Assembly: GCF_038397755.1 (NCBI RefSeq)
Contig: NZ_CP151637.1
Coordinates: 1,302,001-1,366,000, forward strand
Origin: Microbacterium sp. LWH7-1.2
GTDB lineage: Bacteria > Actinomycetota > Actinomycetes > Actinomycetales > Microbacteriaceae
Reading direction: 5' to 3'
Length of the DNA: 64,000 nt
Under the pieces are notes generated by a model. That model ran no database searches, was not told where the DNA came from, and saw only the letters and a list, made by a program, of their open reading frames with translations. Both the position numbers and the translations under genes were made by a program. Shown in pieces: positions 34,469 through 42,860 of the stretch; within the stretch, counting starts at the first letter, position 1; the number at the start of each line of letters is the position of its first letter.

Positions 34469-35296
34469 CTAGATGCCGAGATCGAGGGTGGCGGCGAAGT
34501 CGGATGACTTCGGCGGCGCGTAGACGCCGAGGACCGAGAAGTTACGCCGCTTGGTGGGATCCGCGATATTCCCGACGAAGAAGTGCGTGCGCTTGTCGTC
34601 TGCGCAGAGTTCGTCATGGAACCGGCGGCGAATGCTCTCTGCCGCGGCGTCGTCGCTCATGTTTCGCAGGCGCAACTGAAACGCGGTGAGTTCCCAGTCC
34701 AGGATTCGCTGCTTGTGCCCGGAGCAGCCAGCTGTCTCGCAGAAGTAGTGGTACTTGGCGATGAACCGCGGCGGCTTCAGCTCGGGGGGTGTCGTGTCGC
34801 CGAACAGGCTTTCCTGTTGGAGCGCCCGGTCGATCTTGGCCTGTTGGGAGGGTGTCCACGGCTGGCCAGGTTCCACGATCACTCCCTTCAGCGTCGGGAC
34901 TCGGACCAATCCCAGGGATGTGGCGTTCATGTTCTGCACGACGCCGGCGCGCAGCTCGCACATGGTCGGCCCGATCAGTGGCTCGAGGATCGCGCCTCGT
35001 GCGCGAATGTCCTTGATTGGTTTGCCTTCGCGGCGGACGGTGTCGATGTTGAGCCGGTTGCTCTCCGGACGCAGGTCGTTGATCGGCGGAATCAGGTCAA
35101 CGTCGATGACGTCGTACTTCTTGAACTGCTGGTCCGTGGCCATCCACCGGAACGGCACGGGGTAGAGGCGGATGAACTCGGGCTGGACGCTGTCCAGGCG
35201 GACGCCAGCGACGCACACCGTGTCGCCATACTTCTCCGAGGGCTCTGGGGAGGCCTTGACTGTGATCAACACGCGGGCGCTCTCTGACAGAACCAC
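34469..35296 (-). CDS. Hypothetical protein with Cys/His motif, paired with DUF488
   Basis: This 275-residue protein is soluble and alpha/beta. Recognisable blocks are an N-terminal strand region (LITVKASPEPSEKYGDTVCV), RLYPVPFRWMATDQQFKKYD, and a Cys/His cluster HYFCETAGCSGHKQRILDWE. A C-terminal strand THFFVGNIADPTKRR is followed by FSVLGVY. The cluster looks metal-binding. No named family is recognised. GTG 35296 has a perfect AAGGAGG site six bases upstream. It precedes the zinc-finger DUF488 gene on the same strand and faces away from the NACHT gene, so the two may share a divergent control region. A DNA- or RNA-acting role is possible but unproven. Confidence 0.68.
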   Translation of the reverse strand: MVLSESARVLITVKASPEPSEKYGDTVCVAGVRLDSVQPEFIRLYPVPFRWMATDQQFKKYDVIDVDLIPPINDLRPESNRLNIDTVRREGKPIKDIRARGAILEPLIGPTMCELRAGVVQNMNATSLGLVRVPTLKGVIVEPGQPWTPSQQAKIDRALQQESLFGDTTPPELKPPRFIAKYHYFCETAGCSGHKQRILDWELTAFQLRLRNMSDDAAAESIRRRFHDELCADDKRTHFFVGNIADPTKRRNFSVLGVYAPPKSSDFAATLDLGI

Positions 35297-35487
35297 AGAG
35301 CCTCCTTCGAGTTGATTCCATGATGCCCGGGACCGGCGTCGGGCACCGTGTGGCGCGCCCGACGTCAGCTGTGCGGGTGGCGCGTGAGGGTATGGGCAAC
35401 AAGGCGAGTGGCACGCTGCGGGTGTCTCCGAGCAGGAAACGTGCTCGGGACACGCGTCCTGAATGCGGCGCGTGCAATGATTCCGAG

Positions 35488-38400
35488 GTGCCCGACACCG
35501 CTAACACTTCACACGCGGGTGGTGCGGCGAATGAGTACGGCAGCCTCCATCGCAATGGGCTGGCCACCGTGCTCGCCGCGCATGGCCTGTCTGGGACGCC
35601 ACTGGACGGAGTAGACGACCGGGTTCCGGTCGAGATCGCTCTTGAGACGGCGGACGCCGTGGACGACATCGTGTGCACGATGGCGAACGGCGAGCGATGG
35701 TTCATCCAGGCAAAACGCTCCGTGAACGATTCCTCGCTCCGCAGCGCCTTTCGCCAGTGGCTGGCCCAGCCGCTCGCGGCAGCAGACACGCTCGTTCTGG
35801 CATTGCGAACTGTCGGTGGTCAGGTTGCCGGAGCAATGCGCGTCCTGGATGGTCGTCGCCAGGGACGCTCGCCGGAACCGCCGGCGGGCGACCGCGCCCA
35901 CTTCGAAGCGTTCAAGGCCAAAGTCCGCGAGGAGTGCGGTCTCCGCACGGACGAGATCCTCGAACGCGTGCGACTAATCGCCTGGGAGGTTGAGGACGTC
36001 AGTGATACTCGCGCGGACTCCGCGGCAGCCCGGCTGGAACGGCTCACTTCGCCTGGTTCGGGCCCGGCGGCGTTTCGTTGCTTGCAGGCCTTCTTCCAGC
36101 GTCAGTCCGCGGCACGGACCAGCACTTCCAGTCGCGACTGGGTACAAGCGCTGATCGACAACGGCATGGATGTCGCGATCGACGGTCTAGGCAGCGCTGC
36201 GGCGGCCCACGAGCTTGAGCATCGGGCATTGGACGAGTACCGCGACCTCCTGGCGAGTCGCAGGGACCGGCTGGGTCTGGCGATGATCTCCCCGCAGGTC
36301 CCAGTGCTGAGAGTTGATGACTTCATCGGGTCGGTCGACGTCGAGTATGACGTGGACGAGTCGCGTGCTAGTAGCGATCCGCTCACGCACGTGCTGCGCC
36401 GGAACGGCCGACTTATTCTTCGTGGCCTTCCTGGCGCGGGAAAATCCGAGGCTGTGCGACAGGTCGCGGCGTGGCTTGCCGCGGAATCGGGGGCGCCGCT
36501 TCCGTTGCTCGTGCGGCTTCGGGACATCGCTCCCTCGGTGACAGGCGTGGATGACGTGTCTCTGGACTTGCTGATCCGCACAGCCGCCTCTCATGGCGGG
36601 CGCGAACCATCGGCTCCGCTCCTGCGCGCGCTGCACGCGGAAGTCCGAACCGGCTACTGCACCCTGCTACTTGACGGGCTCGACGAAACGCACGCGAAGC
36701 GCGGCGCCATCGCGGCCGGCGTCGCGCAGGTTCTCGCCGGTCTCAGCCCGGATGTCGGAGTGCTCCTTACGACCCGTGAAAGTGCGATGGACGCCGCGGC
36801 ACACCTCGCGCTGCCCGTGGTCGATCTCAAGCCTCCTTCCAGTCGCCGGGCCCAGGTCGCCCTCGTCGAGTCGTACGCTGCTGCAACGCTTCCCGAAGGC
36901 GATCGTGATGAGTGGTGCCGTGTCAAACTCGCGCTGATCAGTTCATACGCTGAGTCCCACCGAGACATCTGGGAGGTGCCCCTCCTCGCGACACTGGCGA
37001 CGCTGAGACTCCTCGACGGGCACTCATCCGTGGACTCGGCCGTCGAGCTTCTGAAGAGTGTCATCGACGACAGCATCAACCGGTGGGAGGTGCAACGTTT
37101 CGCGAACAATCTGGATGCACCCGACCCAGGCTTCAGCGCAGGAATGTTCCTTGACGGTTTCGCGGTGATCGGCCGCGCCCTCAACGCGAACGCAACACTG
37201 TCGGTCTCGGATGCCCGACGATTGGTCCTCGCTGCGCTGGCGCCCTGGGCGCTCTCGTCTCGTTCGGCCGAGCGGATAGCCGAGTTCGTGGTCGAATTCT
37301 GGGACGAGACGGTGGGTGTTTTCGTCGATACGGGCCAGAACCTTCAACCACGATCACGAGTGTTCGCGGAGTTGGGCGATGCGTACGCCGCGGTGCGACT
37401 GGACTCCGTCACGGAACGGCGGGACTGGCTGACGCAGTGCCTGGACAACCCGTCCCGCGCCAACGCGCTCGCGCTCGCCACAAGCGCAGATATTGACGTC
37501 GCCCGATGGTTGATCAGGGCTGCGGTTGAGGAGGAGGGCGTCCGACGCTCGCGCGCAGCGAGCTGGGTAGCGGAGTACTTGCCGTCCTGGCCACACATGA
37601 CGGACGCGGACGTGAGTGACGCCATGTCCGCGTTTGCCGCCGCGGCTATCGACGGTGTTCCGGTCAACACGGACAAGCCAGAGGGGGACATCCTTGCCAT
37701 ATTCGCCACTGCTGAGGAGTCGAAGGACAGGCATGACGGGCCTGGCTGGCGATTCGCCGTCGAGCTCGCCAGTCTTCCCGTCCCCTCTCACTTGCGCCCG
37801 CAGAAGGACGCGCTCCTGGACAACTATCGAACCGATCCTGACCGCTGCGCGATCCTGCGTGCACTCTGCGAGCTGGCGGAGGTCGCCGACTCACCTATTG
37901 ATGCGCGCACCGGACCCGTCGTTCGCGCGGTCGAGCGCGCACTGGCATACCCCTTGGCTGAGTACCGAGACGTGGCGCCCTCGCGTGATCGCTTCGGCAC
38001 ACTCAACATTGGCATCAGCAATGAGCGACCACCTGCTGGTCTAGACCGCGTTGCGGTTCGAGCCGCCCATATAGCGAACTACTTGACCCCGGCTGCCGTC
38101 GACAGGATCTGGGACATATCGATCCGCCTCCCAGCGGGCAAGTACGACGAAGTGCGCAGAACGCTCGCCGGAGCTGGATTCGAGAGCCCACACGAGGCGG
38201 CGCGCGAGCTGCCCTGGCTGGCTCAGGCACAACTGGACGAGTTCGAACTGGGCTGGTTCTTGCCGCACCTGGTCGCCGGAGAGGAGTCAGCGGACGAAAT
38301 TGCGGCGATGGAGCGTTGGCAGATGTGTGCCCTGGCCGATCTGGTCGACTTCGCGAGTCTGGGCAAGGCCGTTTACTGGGAACTGCGAGAAGCCAGCAAG

Positions 38401-39108
38401 ACCCCCGCGAACACCGCCGAGCTCCTCCTCACGGCCGCGATCGGCAGCGCGCAACTCAGTCACGCCGCCGTGCGTGTCGAAGCCGAGGATGTCAGCCGTG
38501 CAGGCGGTACTGAGCACGACGACCTCGTCTCGTATCTCTTCACTCCGCGCCTTCAGCCCGCATCAAGAGCAGAGGGTGTCATTCCCGAAGCGATGGCAAG
38601 GGACCTGGTTGCAATAGTCGCAGACCGTGGACGATGGGGATCGGAACTTGCACGCAACGTGTTGCTGAACCAGTCATACCCATCGGTCTGCGAGGCTGCG
38701 CGCAAGGTGGTTGCCGCGAACTGGCACAGCGAACGAAACCTCGCTTTCGTGCGACTATTCAATGCCACCTCGGCTACAGCCGAGGCCGCACTTCTGATGG
38801 CTGAAGGCGGCGGAGCGCGTGCGGCGACCGCGCTCTACCTCGCGGCGGACGACACCGATGACGACGAAGAACTGCTCCTCCGCGCAAGAACCGACGCCGA
38901 CGGCACCGTGCGCGATGCCGCCGGCGCGACACTCGAGGAGGTCTTGGCCGCCCAGCACTGGACCTGCATCTGGTGCTTCGAGGCGAACCCCTCCTCCTTC
39001 TACGTCTGCGGGCGCTGCGGGCACAGCTCGAGCAACTCCTTGGCCACTCACAAGCACATCCGCGAATACGTGAAGCAAGCCGAAGCCCGCGCCGGAGGCG
39101 AAAGCTAG
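35488..39108 (+). CDS. Nuclease-like / NACHT NTPase / RanBP2-type zinc finger protein (candidate anti-phage sensor)
   Basis: This protein of about 1206 residues has three parts. Residues 15-110 resemble a restriction-endonuclease (PD-(D/E)xK or Cap4-like) domain, with E49, D59/D60 and Q74-A-K76 in FIQAKRS. Residues about 300-560 are a NACHT-type STAND NTPase: Walker A GLPGAGKS (313-320), Walker B LLLDGLDE (393-400) and sensor LLTTR (R430). Residues about 600-1150 are helical, HEAT-like. The C-terminus holds W1158, C1160, C1163, N1167, C1174 and C1177, an exact RanBP2-type finger (W-x-C-x2-C-x3-N-x6-C-x2-C). Known bacterial NACHT/Avs proteins sense phage and trigger nuclease action, so an anti-phage role is likely. 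The start is uncertain (GTG 35488, or ATG 35392 or earlier). Confidence 0.8.
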   Translation: MPDTANTSHAGGAANEYGSLHRNGLATVLAAHGLSGTPLDGVDDRVPVEIALETADAVDDIVCTMANGERWFIQAKRSVNDSSLRSAFRQWLAQPLAAADTLVLALRTVGGQVAGAMRVLDGRRQGRSPEPPAGDRAHFEAFKAKVREECGLRTDEILERVRLIAWEVEDVSDTRADSAAARLERLTSPGSGPAAFRCLQAFFQRQSAARTSTSSRDWVQALIDNGMDVAIDGLGSAAAAHELEHRALDEYRDLLASRRDRLGLAMISPQVPVLRVDDFIGSVDVEYDVDESRASSDPLTHVLRRNGRLILRGLPGAGKSEAVRQVAAWLAAESGAPLPLLVRLRDIAPSVTGVDDVSLDLLIRTAASHGGREPSAPLLRALHAEVRTGYCTLLLDGLDETHAKRGAIAAGVAQVLAGLSPDVGVLLTTRESAMDAAAHLALPVVDLKPPSSRRAQVALVESYAAATLPEGDRDEWCRVKLALISSYAESHRDIWEVPLLATLATLRLLDGHSSVDSAVELLKSVIDDSINRWEVQRFANNLDAPDPGFSAGMFLDGFAVIGRALNANATLSVSDARRLVLAALAPWALSSRSAERIAEFVVEFWDETVGVFVDTGQNLQPRSRVFAELGDAYAAVRLDSVTERRDWLTQCLDNPSRANALALATSADIDVARWLIRAAVEEEGVRRSRAASWVAEYLPSWPHMTDADVSDAMSAFAAAAIDGVPVNTDKPEGDILAIFATAEESKDRHDGPGWRFAVELASLPVPSHLRPQKDALLDNYRTDPDRCAILRALCELAEVADSPIDARTGPVVRAVERALAYPLAEYRDVAPSRDRFGTLNIGISNERPPAGLDRVAVRAAHIANYLTPAAVDRIWDISIRLPAGKYDEVRRTLAGAGFESPHEAARELPWLAQAQLDEFELGWFLPHLVAGEESADEIAAMERWQMCALADLVDFASLGKAVYWELREASKTPANTAELLLTAAIGSAQLSHAAVRVEAEDVSRAGGTEHDDLVSYLFTPRLQPASRAEGVIPEAMARDLVAIVADRGRWGSELARNVLLNQSYPSVCEAARKVVAANWHSERNLAFVRLFNATSATAEAALLMAEGGGARAATALYLAADDTDDDEELLLRARTDADGTVRDAAGATLEEVLAAQHWTCIWCFEANPSSFYVCGRCGHSSSNSLATHKHIREYVKQAEARAGGES

Positions 39109-39159
39109 GCACGCAGAGGGCCGGTTGCCGCCGGAGGTCACCCTGCCGCCTCACGAATT

Positions 39160-39555
39160 GTGCGTGACTCCGCCCGCGGGCTCGGCGTTCTGGTAACAGC
39201 CATCTGCAACCTCACCCTTCCCGACCGCATCATCATTACGGGTGAAGTGATGCGACTCGCGGTGGTCGGCCATCAGGCGCTCAAGGAAAAGACCCGAGAG
39301 CTCCGCGACACCCGCGCCAAGACACCGCCGATCAGCCACTCCTCCAGCGACAACGTCGAAGGGGCCGCCGGAGCAGCCGTCCTCGCAATCCAATCCTTCG
39401 CGCTCGGCACCCCACGCCTTTTCGATAGTCAAGCCCGCGGCATCGCGAGTACTTCGAAGCGCCTGCCGGTCCCACCCAGAACGCGAGCCGGAGACGACCC
39501 GCTTTTCGTAAGCCCGGTGCGGCTGCTCGGTGAGTCCGTACACGCCAGGGCGTGA
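39160..39555 (+). pseudogene. Remnant of a ROK-family protein (C-terminal part)
   Basis: The frame begins like the last third of a ROK-family repressor or sugar kinase: LGVLVTAICNLTLPDRIIITGEV is the usual LGxxxAxxxNLxxPxxIVxGG region, and EGAAGAAVLAIQSFALG matches the typical GAAxLA ending. The N-terminal helix-turn-helix and the ATP/zinc-binding parts are missing, and after about 39430 the frame runs on into unrelated sequence to 39555. It is therefore a broken gene left by recombination next to the NACHT gene. Confidence 0.65.
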
Positions 39556-39619
39556 GGGAACCTTGTGATCAAAGCACCCACGGGCTCCTCCATCGGGCAA
39601 TGCCCGCATGGGGATCCCG

Positions 39620-40588
39620 TTAGAGCGAGATGTCCGGTCCTCGTTTGGCGAGGTCGGTCGTGAGCCAGCGGAAGACGGCGATCGACGCCGTCGGCGAAGC
39701 AACGCTCGCGCGGAGGTAGCCGCGGCTAGCGAACTCGAGCGCGTGACGGCGCGGCTCCGTGTGTACGTCGAGCGGTAGCATCCCGCCGCGGAAGCGCGCA
39801 CGCGAGACCTCAGCGACGCGCGCGCGAAGTTCCACCTCGTGTTCGGCGAAGTACACCTCGGCGATCGCGAGGATCTCGCGGACGACACGTCGGTTCTCCG
39901 AACGCTCCTGCATCGCGCGAACCAACTCGGGTGGGGTCGGCACGTCTTGCTCTCTGATTCGGGCCACTTCCTGACCACCGCGCGGTTTCGCGAAGAACTC
40001 GTCCGCAGCAGCGTCGTTGTGGCGTCGATCCGGAGCGTGTACCCGGTGGAGCTGTCGCTCGGGGAGCCCGGCACGCGCCCGGCGACGGGCGAGGCGCCTC
40101 GCTTCGTTCTCTCGCTCGCGATACGTCGCACGCCGATCAGGGGTCGGGGACCAGGTCGAGTCGCGACCGCCGGCCCGGGCGCGGTCGACAGCGCGCCTGC
40201 GGGCTTCGTTGGCCTTCTGTGGGTCGGCCGCCGCACGGGCGCGACGGCGCTCGGCGATGGCGTCGCGATTCCGGTAGTAGTAGTCGCGTTGGGCCTGCTT
40301 GTAGGCCTCCGGATGCTTCTGCTTGTACCGCTCGCGCGCTTGCTGACGCTCCTCCGGGTGGTCCTTCGCCCACTCCTTCGCCCGCTCGATGCCTTTCTGG
40401 CGCCGCGCCTTCTCCTCCCGCTCCCGCTGCGCGCGAGCACGCTCACGCTCACGGTTCTTGCGACGGATGTCCTCGCGATTGCGCTCCCGGTACTCGGCGT
40501 TATAGCCCGGGTGCGCCTCGTTCCATGCCTTCCGCTGTGCGGCCAGACGTGCGGCACGCTCTTCCTCGCTGGGGTGAGGGTCACTCAT
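39620..40588 (-). CDS. Highly charged repeat protein (unknown)
   Basis: This protein of about 322 residues is extremely rich in Arg, Glu, Lys and Ala. Residues about 5-120 consist of irregular repeats of the type W/YxxxHPExxxxxxxxY (KAWNEAHPGYNAEYRERN, EWAKDHPEERQQARERYKQK, then HPEAYKQAQRDYYYRN), predicted as long charged helices. Such repeats occur ahead of HNH-type nucleases in phages, but no HNH motif is seen here. The C-terminal third (AIAEVYFAEHEVELRARVAEV) is a separate helical domain. ATG 40588 (or 40594) overlaps the end of the acidic gene at 40581, so the two are coupled. Function unknown. Confidence 0.65.
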   Translation of the reverse strand: MSDPHPSEEERAARLAAQRKAWNEAHPGYNAEYRERNREDIRRKNRERERARAQREREEKARRQKGIERAKEWAKDHPEERQQARERYKQKHPEAYKQAQRDYYYRNRDAIAERRRARAAADPQKANEARRRAVDRARAGGRDSTWSPTPDRRATYRERENEARRLARRRARAGLPERQLHRVHAPDRRHNDAAADEFFAKPRGGQEVARIREQDVPTPPELVRAMQERSENRRVVREILAIAEVYFAEHEVELRARVAEVSRARFRGGMLPLDVHTEPRRHALEFASRGYLRASVASPTASIAVFRWLTTDLAKRGPDISL

Positions 40589-40856
40589 GGTCATCTGCGA
40601 CGAGCACGCCGTCGAGCTCCGCGAGCGCAGTAAACAACTCTTCGCGCGTAGCGGTGGGGTCTCTGATGGCGCGCGCGAACAGCTCGGCGATCCGGCCCCG
40701 CTCGGCGTCGGACACGTCATCGAGCCGCGCCAGACACCAGTCGATGTCCTCGTCGAGGCTGTAGCTCGGATCATCCGCCTCGATGCCGGGGTAGTAGAGG
40801 AAGGCGAGCACAGCGACGTGCTCCAGGACGGCGTCAGCGCGCTCACGATCGCTCAT
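40581..40856 (-). CDS. Small acidic protein coupled to the charged repeat protein
   Basis: This 91-residue protein is strongly acidic (DDPSYSLDEDIDWCLARLDD, LFTALAELDGVLVADDHE) and mostly helical. It begins with MSDRERADAVLEH and overlaps the start of the basic repeat protein. An acidic small protein followed by a basic larger one could be an inhibitor or chaperone pair, but that is inference from charge and order alone. No family is recognised. Confidence 0.62.
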   Translation of the reverse strand: MSDRERADAVLEHVAVLAFLYYPGIEADDPSYSLDEDIDWCLARLDDVSDAERGRIAELFARAIRDPTATREELFTALAELDGVLVADDHE

Positions 40857-40950
40857 GACAAGAAGGTGCGCGCGTGAAGCCCGCCAGCGCCTACGGCAAT
40901 GTCCGCGGGCCGGTCTACTCTCATGTGCGTTCGGCCGGAGGAGGAAGCCC

Positions 40951-41244
40951 ATGGTCGAACCGAGCCGATGGCACCCGCTTCTCGCCGCGCAGGAAGACCC
41001 TCCCGGCACGTGGCGATTGATCGACGGGTTCGACCGGGAGTACGGCACCATCGAGATCCGCCGAGTGAACGCCACCGATGTCCGCTACCGCGCCACATTC
41101 CGAGGCGAGGTCATCGGCTGGTCGACAAGCCTCCGCCTTGCGTGCGAGCGGGTGCACGCCGAGTTCATTCGAAACCACGGCCCGGGCGGCGGACCGATCG
41201 CGAGCTGGGGCTCGACGAAGGGCCCACCCCAACCGGCTTCGTGA
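40951..41244 (+). CDS. Hypothetical small protein
   Basis: This 97-residue protein has a compact alpha/beta core (GTWRLIDGFDREYGTIEIRR, then FRGEVIGWSTSLRLACERVHAEFI), resembling small domains found in actinobacterial elements, and a Gly/Ser/Pro tail. ATG 40951 has GAGGAGGAAG upstream. Its stop lies two bases from the integrase stop, so the genes converge tightly. No function can be assigned. Confidence 0.62.
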   Translation: MVEPSRWHPLLAAQEDPPGTWRLIDGFDREYGTIEIRRVNATDVRYRATFRGEVIGWSTSLRLACERVHAEFIRNHGPGGGPIASWGSTKGPPQPAS

Positions 41245-41246
41245 GG

Positions 41247-42434
41247 CTACGGCTCCTGATCGCGCGCGAACGCACGGTCCAGCATCGCGGCGGTCGACGG
41301 ATTCACCATCTCGTTCCGCCGGATGTAGTGCTGAACCGTGATCTTCGGATCTGTGTGTCCCAGCAACTCAGCCGCAAGTTCCACACCCGCCTGATCGTTG
41401 ATCGCAGTCGCCACAGTGCGGCGGAAGGCATGCGGGGTGACTCCTTCGATGCCGGCGATCTCCATGACGCGCCGGAGCTGCCGCCGTACGTTGTTGGTCG
41501 TCAGAGGTGTCCCGTCCCGGCTGCAGAAGATCAGCGCGTCCAGCGACGGGTCCGTGAGCCGGGCCAGGCGCCGACGGACAGCCTCAGCTGTGAATGTCGG
41601 AATTGCGACCGTGCGCCGAGACTTCGCGGTCTTGGGGTGGTCCTGGCGCTGAGTGGGTTCGCCCTTGTTGCTGACGATTGTTCCGGCGATGCGAATCGAA
41701 GGCACTGGGCTGGTGATGTCGACGTCCCGACGCCGAATCGCCAGCACCTCGCCGATGCGTGCGGACGTTCCGAGCATGACCTCGATGATCCCGCCGAGCT
41801 GCCCGTCCGGCTTCGGCCCTGAGATGGCGCGGCCGCTCTCCCACAGGGCGATCGCCGCTCGGATTGCGCCAACTTCAACCGGAGTGAGCGCGTCGGGTGT
41901 TCTCGCCGGCCGGTGCAGTCGAGCGACGTGATCCACGGGGTTTCGGTGCAGGATCTCATGGCGCACGGCCAAGCTAAATGCCGAGCGCAGCACAACTCGC
42001 CCATGCTTCGCTCGGCTGTAGCTTCGCTTGTTCAGCTGCTTGAGTAGTTGATCGCAGCGCGCGACGCCGATCTCGCGGAGCGTCAGATTGCCGATCGCCG
42101 GCATCACGAGAGTTCGCATGTCGCGCTCGTAGAGCTGCCGCGTAGTCGTGGACAGGCGCTCGTCCTGATCGAGGTCGTCAAGCCAGTAGTCCACGAGTTG
42201 CGAGAACAGACTGTCGGCAGTGAGAACAGTAGTCGACGGCTGGAACATGCTTCTCGCCGAGAGCTTCACCTTCAGCGCACGTTCGGCAAGCGTGCGCGTC
42301 TCGGCCGAAACCTGCACGAGCCTCGTCCGACCATCCCAATCGCGGTACCGCGCCCGCGCGATCACGCGGCCGTTCTCGGCCGTGAGAAAGCCGATCTCGC
42401 CGAAGGTACCGATCGCAAGCCGCGCGCGGCTCAT
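41247..42434 (-). CDS. int: Site-specific integrase (tyrosine recombinase)
   Basis: This 395-residue phage-type tyrosine recombinase catalyses integration and excision at tRNA-Pro. The N-terminus (about 10-60, VIARARYRDWDGRTRLVQV) is an arm-binding domain. A SAM-like core-binding domain follows (about 75-165), then the catalytic domain. Catalytic residues are visible: Arg in GTSARIGEVLAI, HAFRRT (HxxR), and LGHTDPKITVQHY with His and the nucleophile Tyr. ATG 42434 lies four bases after the excisionase stop, so the two are co-transcribed from the tRNA side. An upstream in-frame extension is open but overlaps the excisionase gene. Confidence 0.93.
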   Translation of the reverse strand: MSRARLAIGTFGEIGFLTAENGRVIARARYRDWDGRTRLVQVSAETRTLAERALKVKLSARSMFQPSTTVLTADSLFSQLVDYWLDDLDQDERLSTTTRQLYERDMRTLVMPAIGNLTLREIGVARCDQLLKQLNKRSYSRAKHGRVVLRSAFSLAVRHEILHRNPVDHVARLHRPARTPDALTPVEVGAIRAAIALWESGRAISGPKPDGQLGGIIEVMLGTSARIGEVLAIRRRDVDITSPVPSIRIAGTIVSNKGEPTQRQDHPKTAKSRRTVAIPTFTAEAVRRRLARLTDPSLDALIFCSRDGTPLTTNNVRRQLRRVMEIAGIEGVTPHAFRRTVATAINDQAGVELAAELLGHTDPKITVQHYIRRNEMVNPSTAAMLDRAFARDQEP

Positions 42435-42438
42435 CGCG

Positions 42439-42678
42439 TCACCTCGGGTCGGCTGGTGACGGCGCGCCCAGCTCCCGGTGCGCTTCGACCCACGTGCGCA
42501 CGTCTGAAGCCGCAAAGGTCAGGTGCTTGCCATATCGATGGGCATGAGGCGCCTGCCCCTTCATCCGCCATTCGTAGATCGTCGACACCGGGACACGCAG
42601 ATGTGCGGCGAGCTCGTTGATGTTGAGGAGTCTCTCCAAGCCCCAGAGCTCGAGGGTCACGCTGTCGATGGCGTCCAT
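42439..42678 (-). CDS. xis: Excisionase / MerR-like helix-turn-helix protein
   Basis: This 79-residue DNA-binding protein has NINELAAHLRVPVSTIYEWR, KGQAPHAHRYGKHLTFAASD and VRTWVEAH, the winged helix form of excisionase/AlpA-type proteins. It bends DNA at the attachment site and decides between integration and excision. It is the first gene of the int operon and lies behind two inverted repeats (42687-42729). The start ATG 42678 gives a normal family length; longer in-frame versions have Arg-rich filler. Confidence 0.85.
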   Translation of the reverse strand: MDAIDSVTLELWGLERLLNINELAAHLRVPVSTIYEWRMKGQAPHAHRYGKHLTFAASDVRTWVEAHRELGAPSPADPR

Positions 42679-42686
42679 ACCGAGTA

Positions 42687-42729
42687 GGTAGGCACGATGT
42701 CGCCCTACCGTTCGGCAGCGACCCGAACG
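42687..42729. promoter_or_regulatory. Two inverted repeats upstream of xis-int
   Basis: GGTAGG (42687-42692) pairs with CCTACC (42704-42709) across 11 bases. CGTTCGG (42709-42715) pairs perfectly with CCGAACG (42723-42729) across 7 bases. They lie between the excisionase start and the attachment region, where operators or integrase/excisionase arm sites are expected. Which protein binds them is unknown. Confidence 0.45.
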
Positions 42730-42820
42730 AAGTCGGGCCAGCCGAGACGCGGCGTCGCGATCGGGCGCTGGAGCGGTCAAAAAGATGGCATTGCGATGAC
42801 GTGATCAAGTTTCACCAAGG

Positions 42821-42855
42821 AAAAAGTCCCGGGAACCCTTAGGTTCCCGGGACTT
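42821..42855 (-). terminator. Intrinsic terminator of tRNA-Pro
   Basis: Read on the minus strand, AGTCCCGGGAACC pairs with GGTTCCCGGGACT over a short loop and is followed by TTTTT. The long GC stem and U tract make this a textbook terminator immediately after the tRNA. It also shields the xis-int genes from tRNA transcription. Confidence 0.85.
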
Positions 42856-42860
42856 ACCGG

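Noticed and set aside
32525..39136. Similar GC words CCGGCGGTTACCGCCGG (32525) and CCGGTTGCCGCCGGAGG (39121) after the HEPN and NACHT genes
   Set aside because: Looked like a shared cassette border, but the match is short and easily made by chance in GC-rich DNA.
40581..40856. Classical toxin-antitoxin pair with 39620-40588
   Set aside because: The large protein is far longer than usual toxins and neither shows a known family motif; kept only as an open question.
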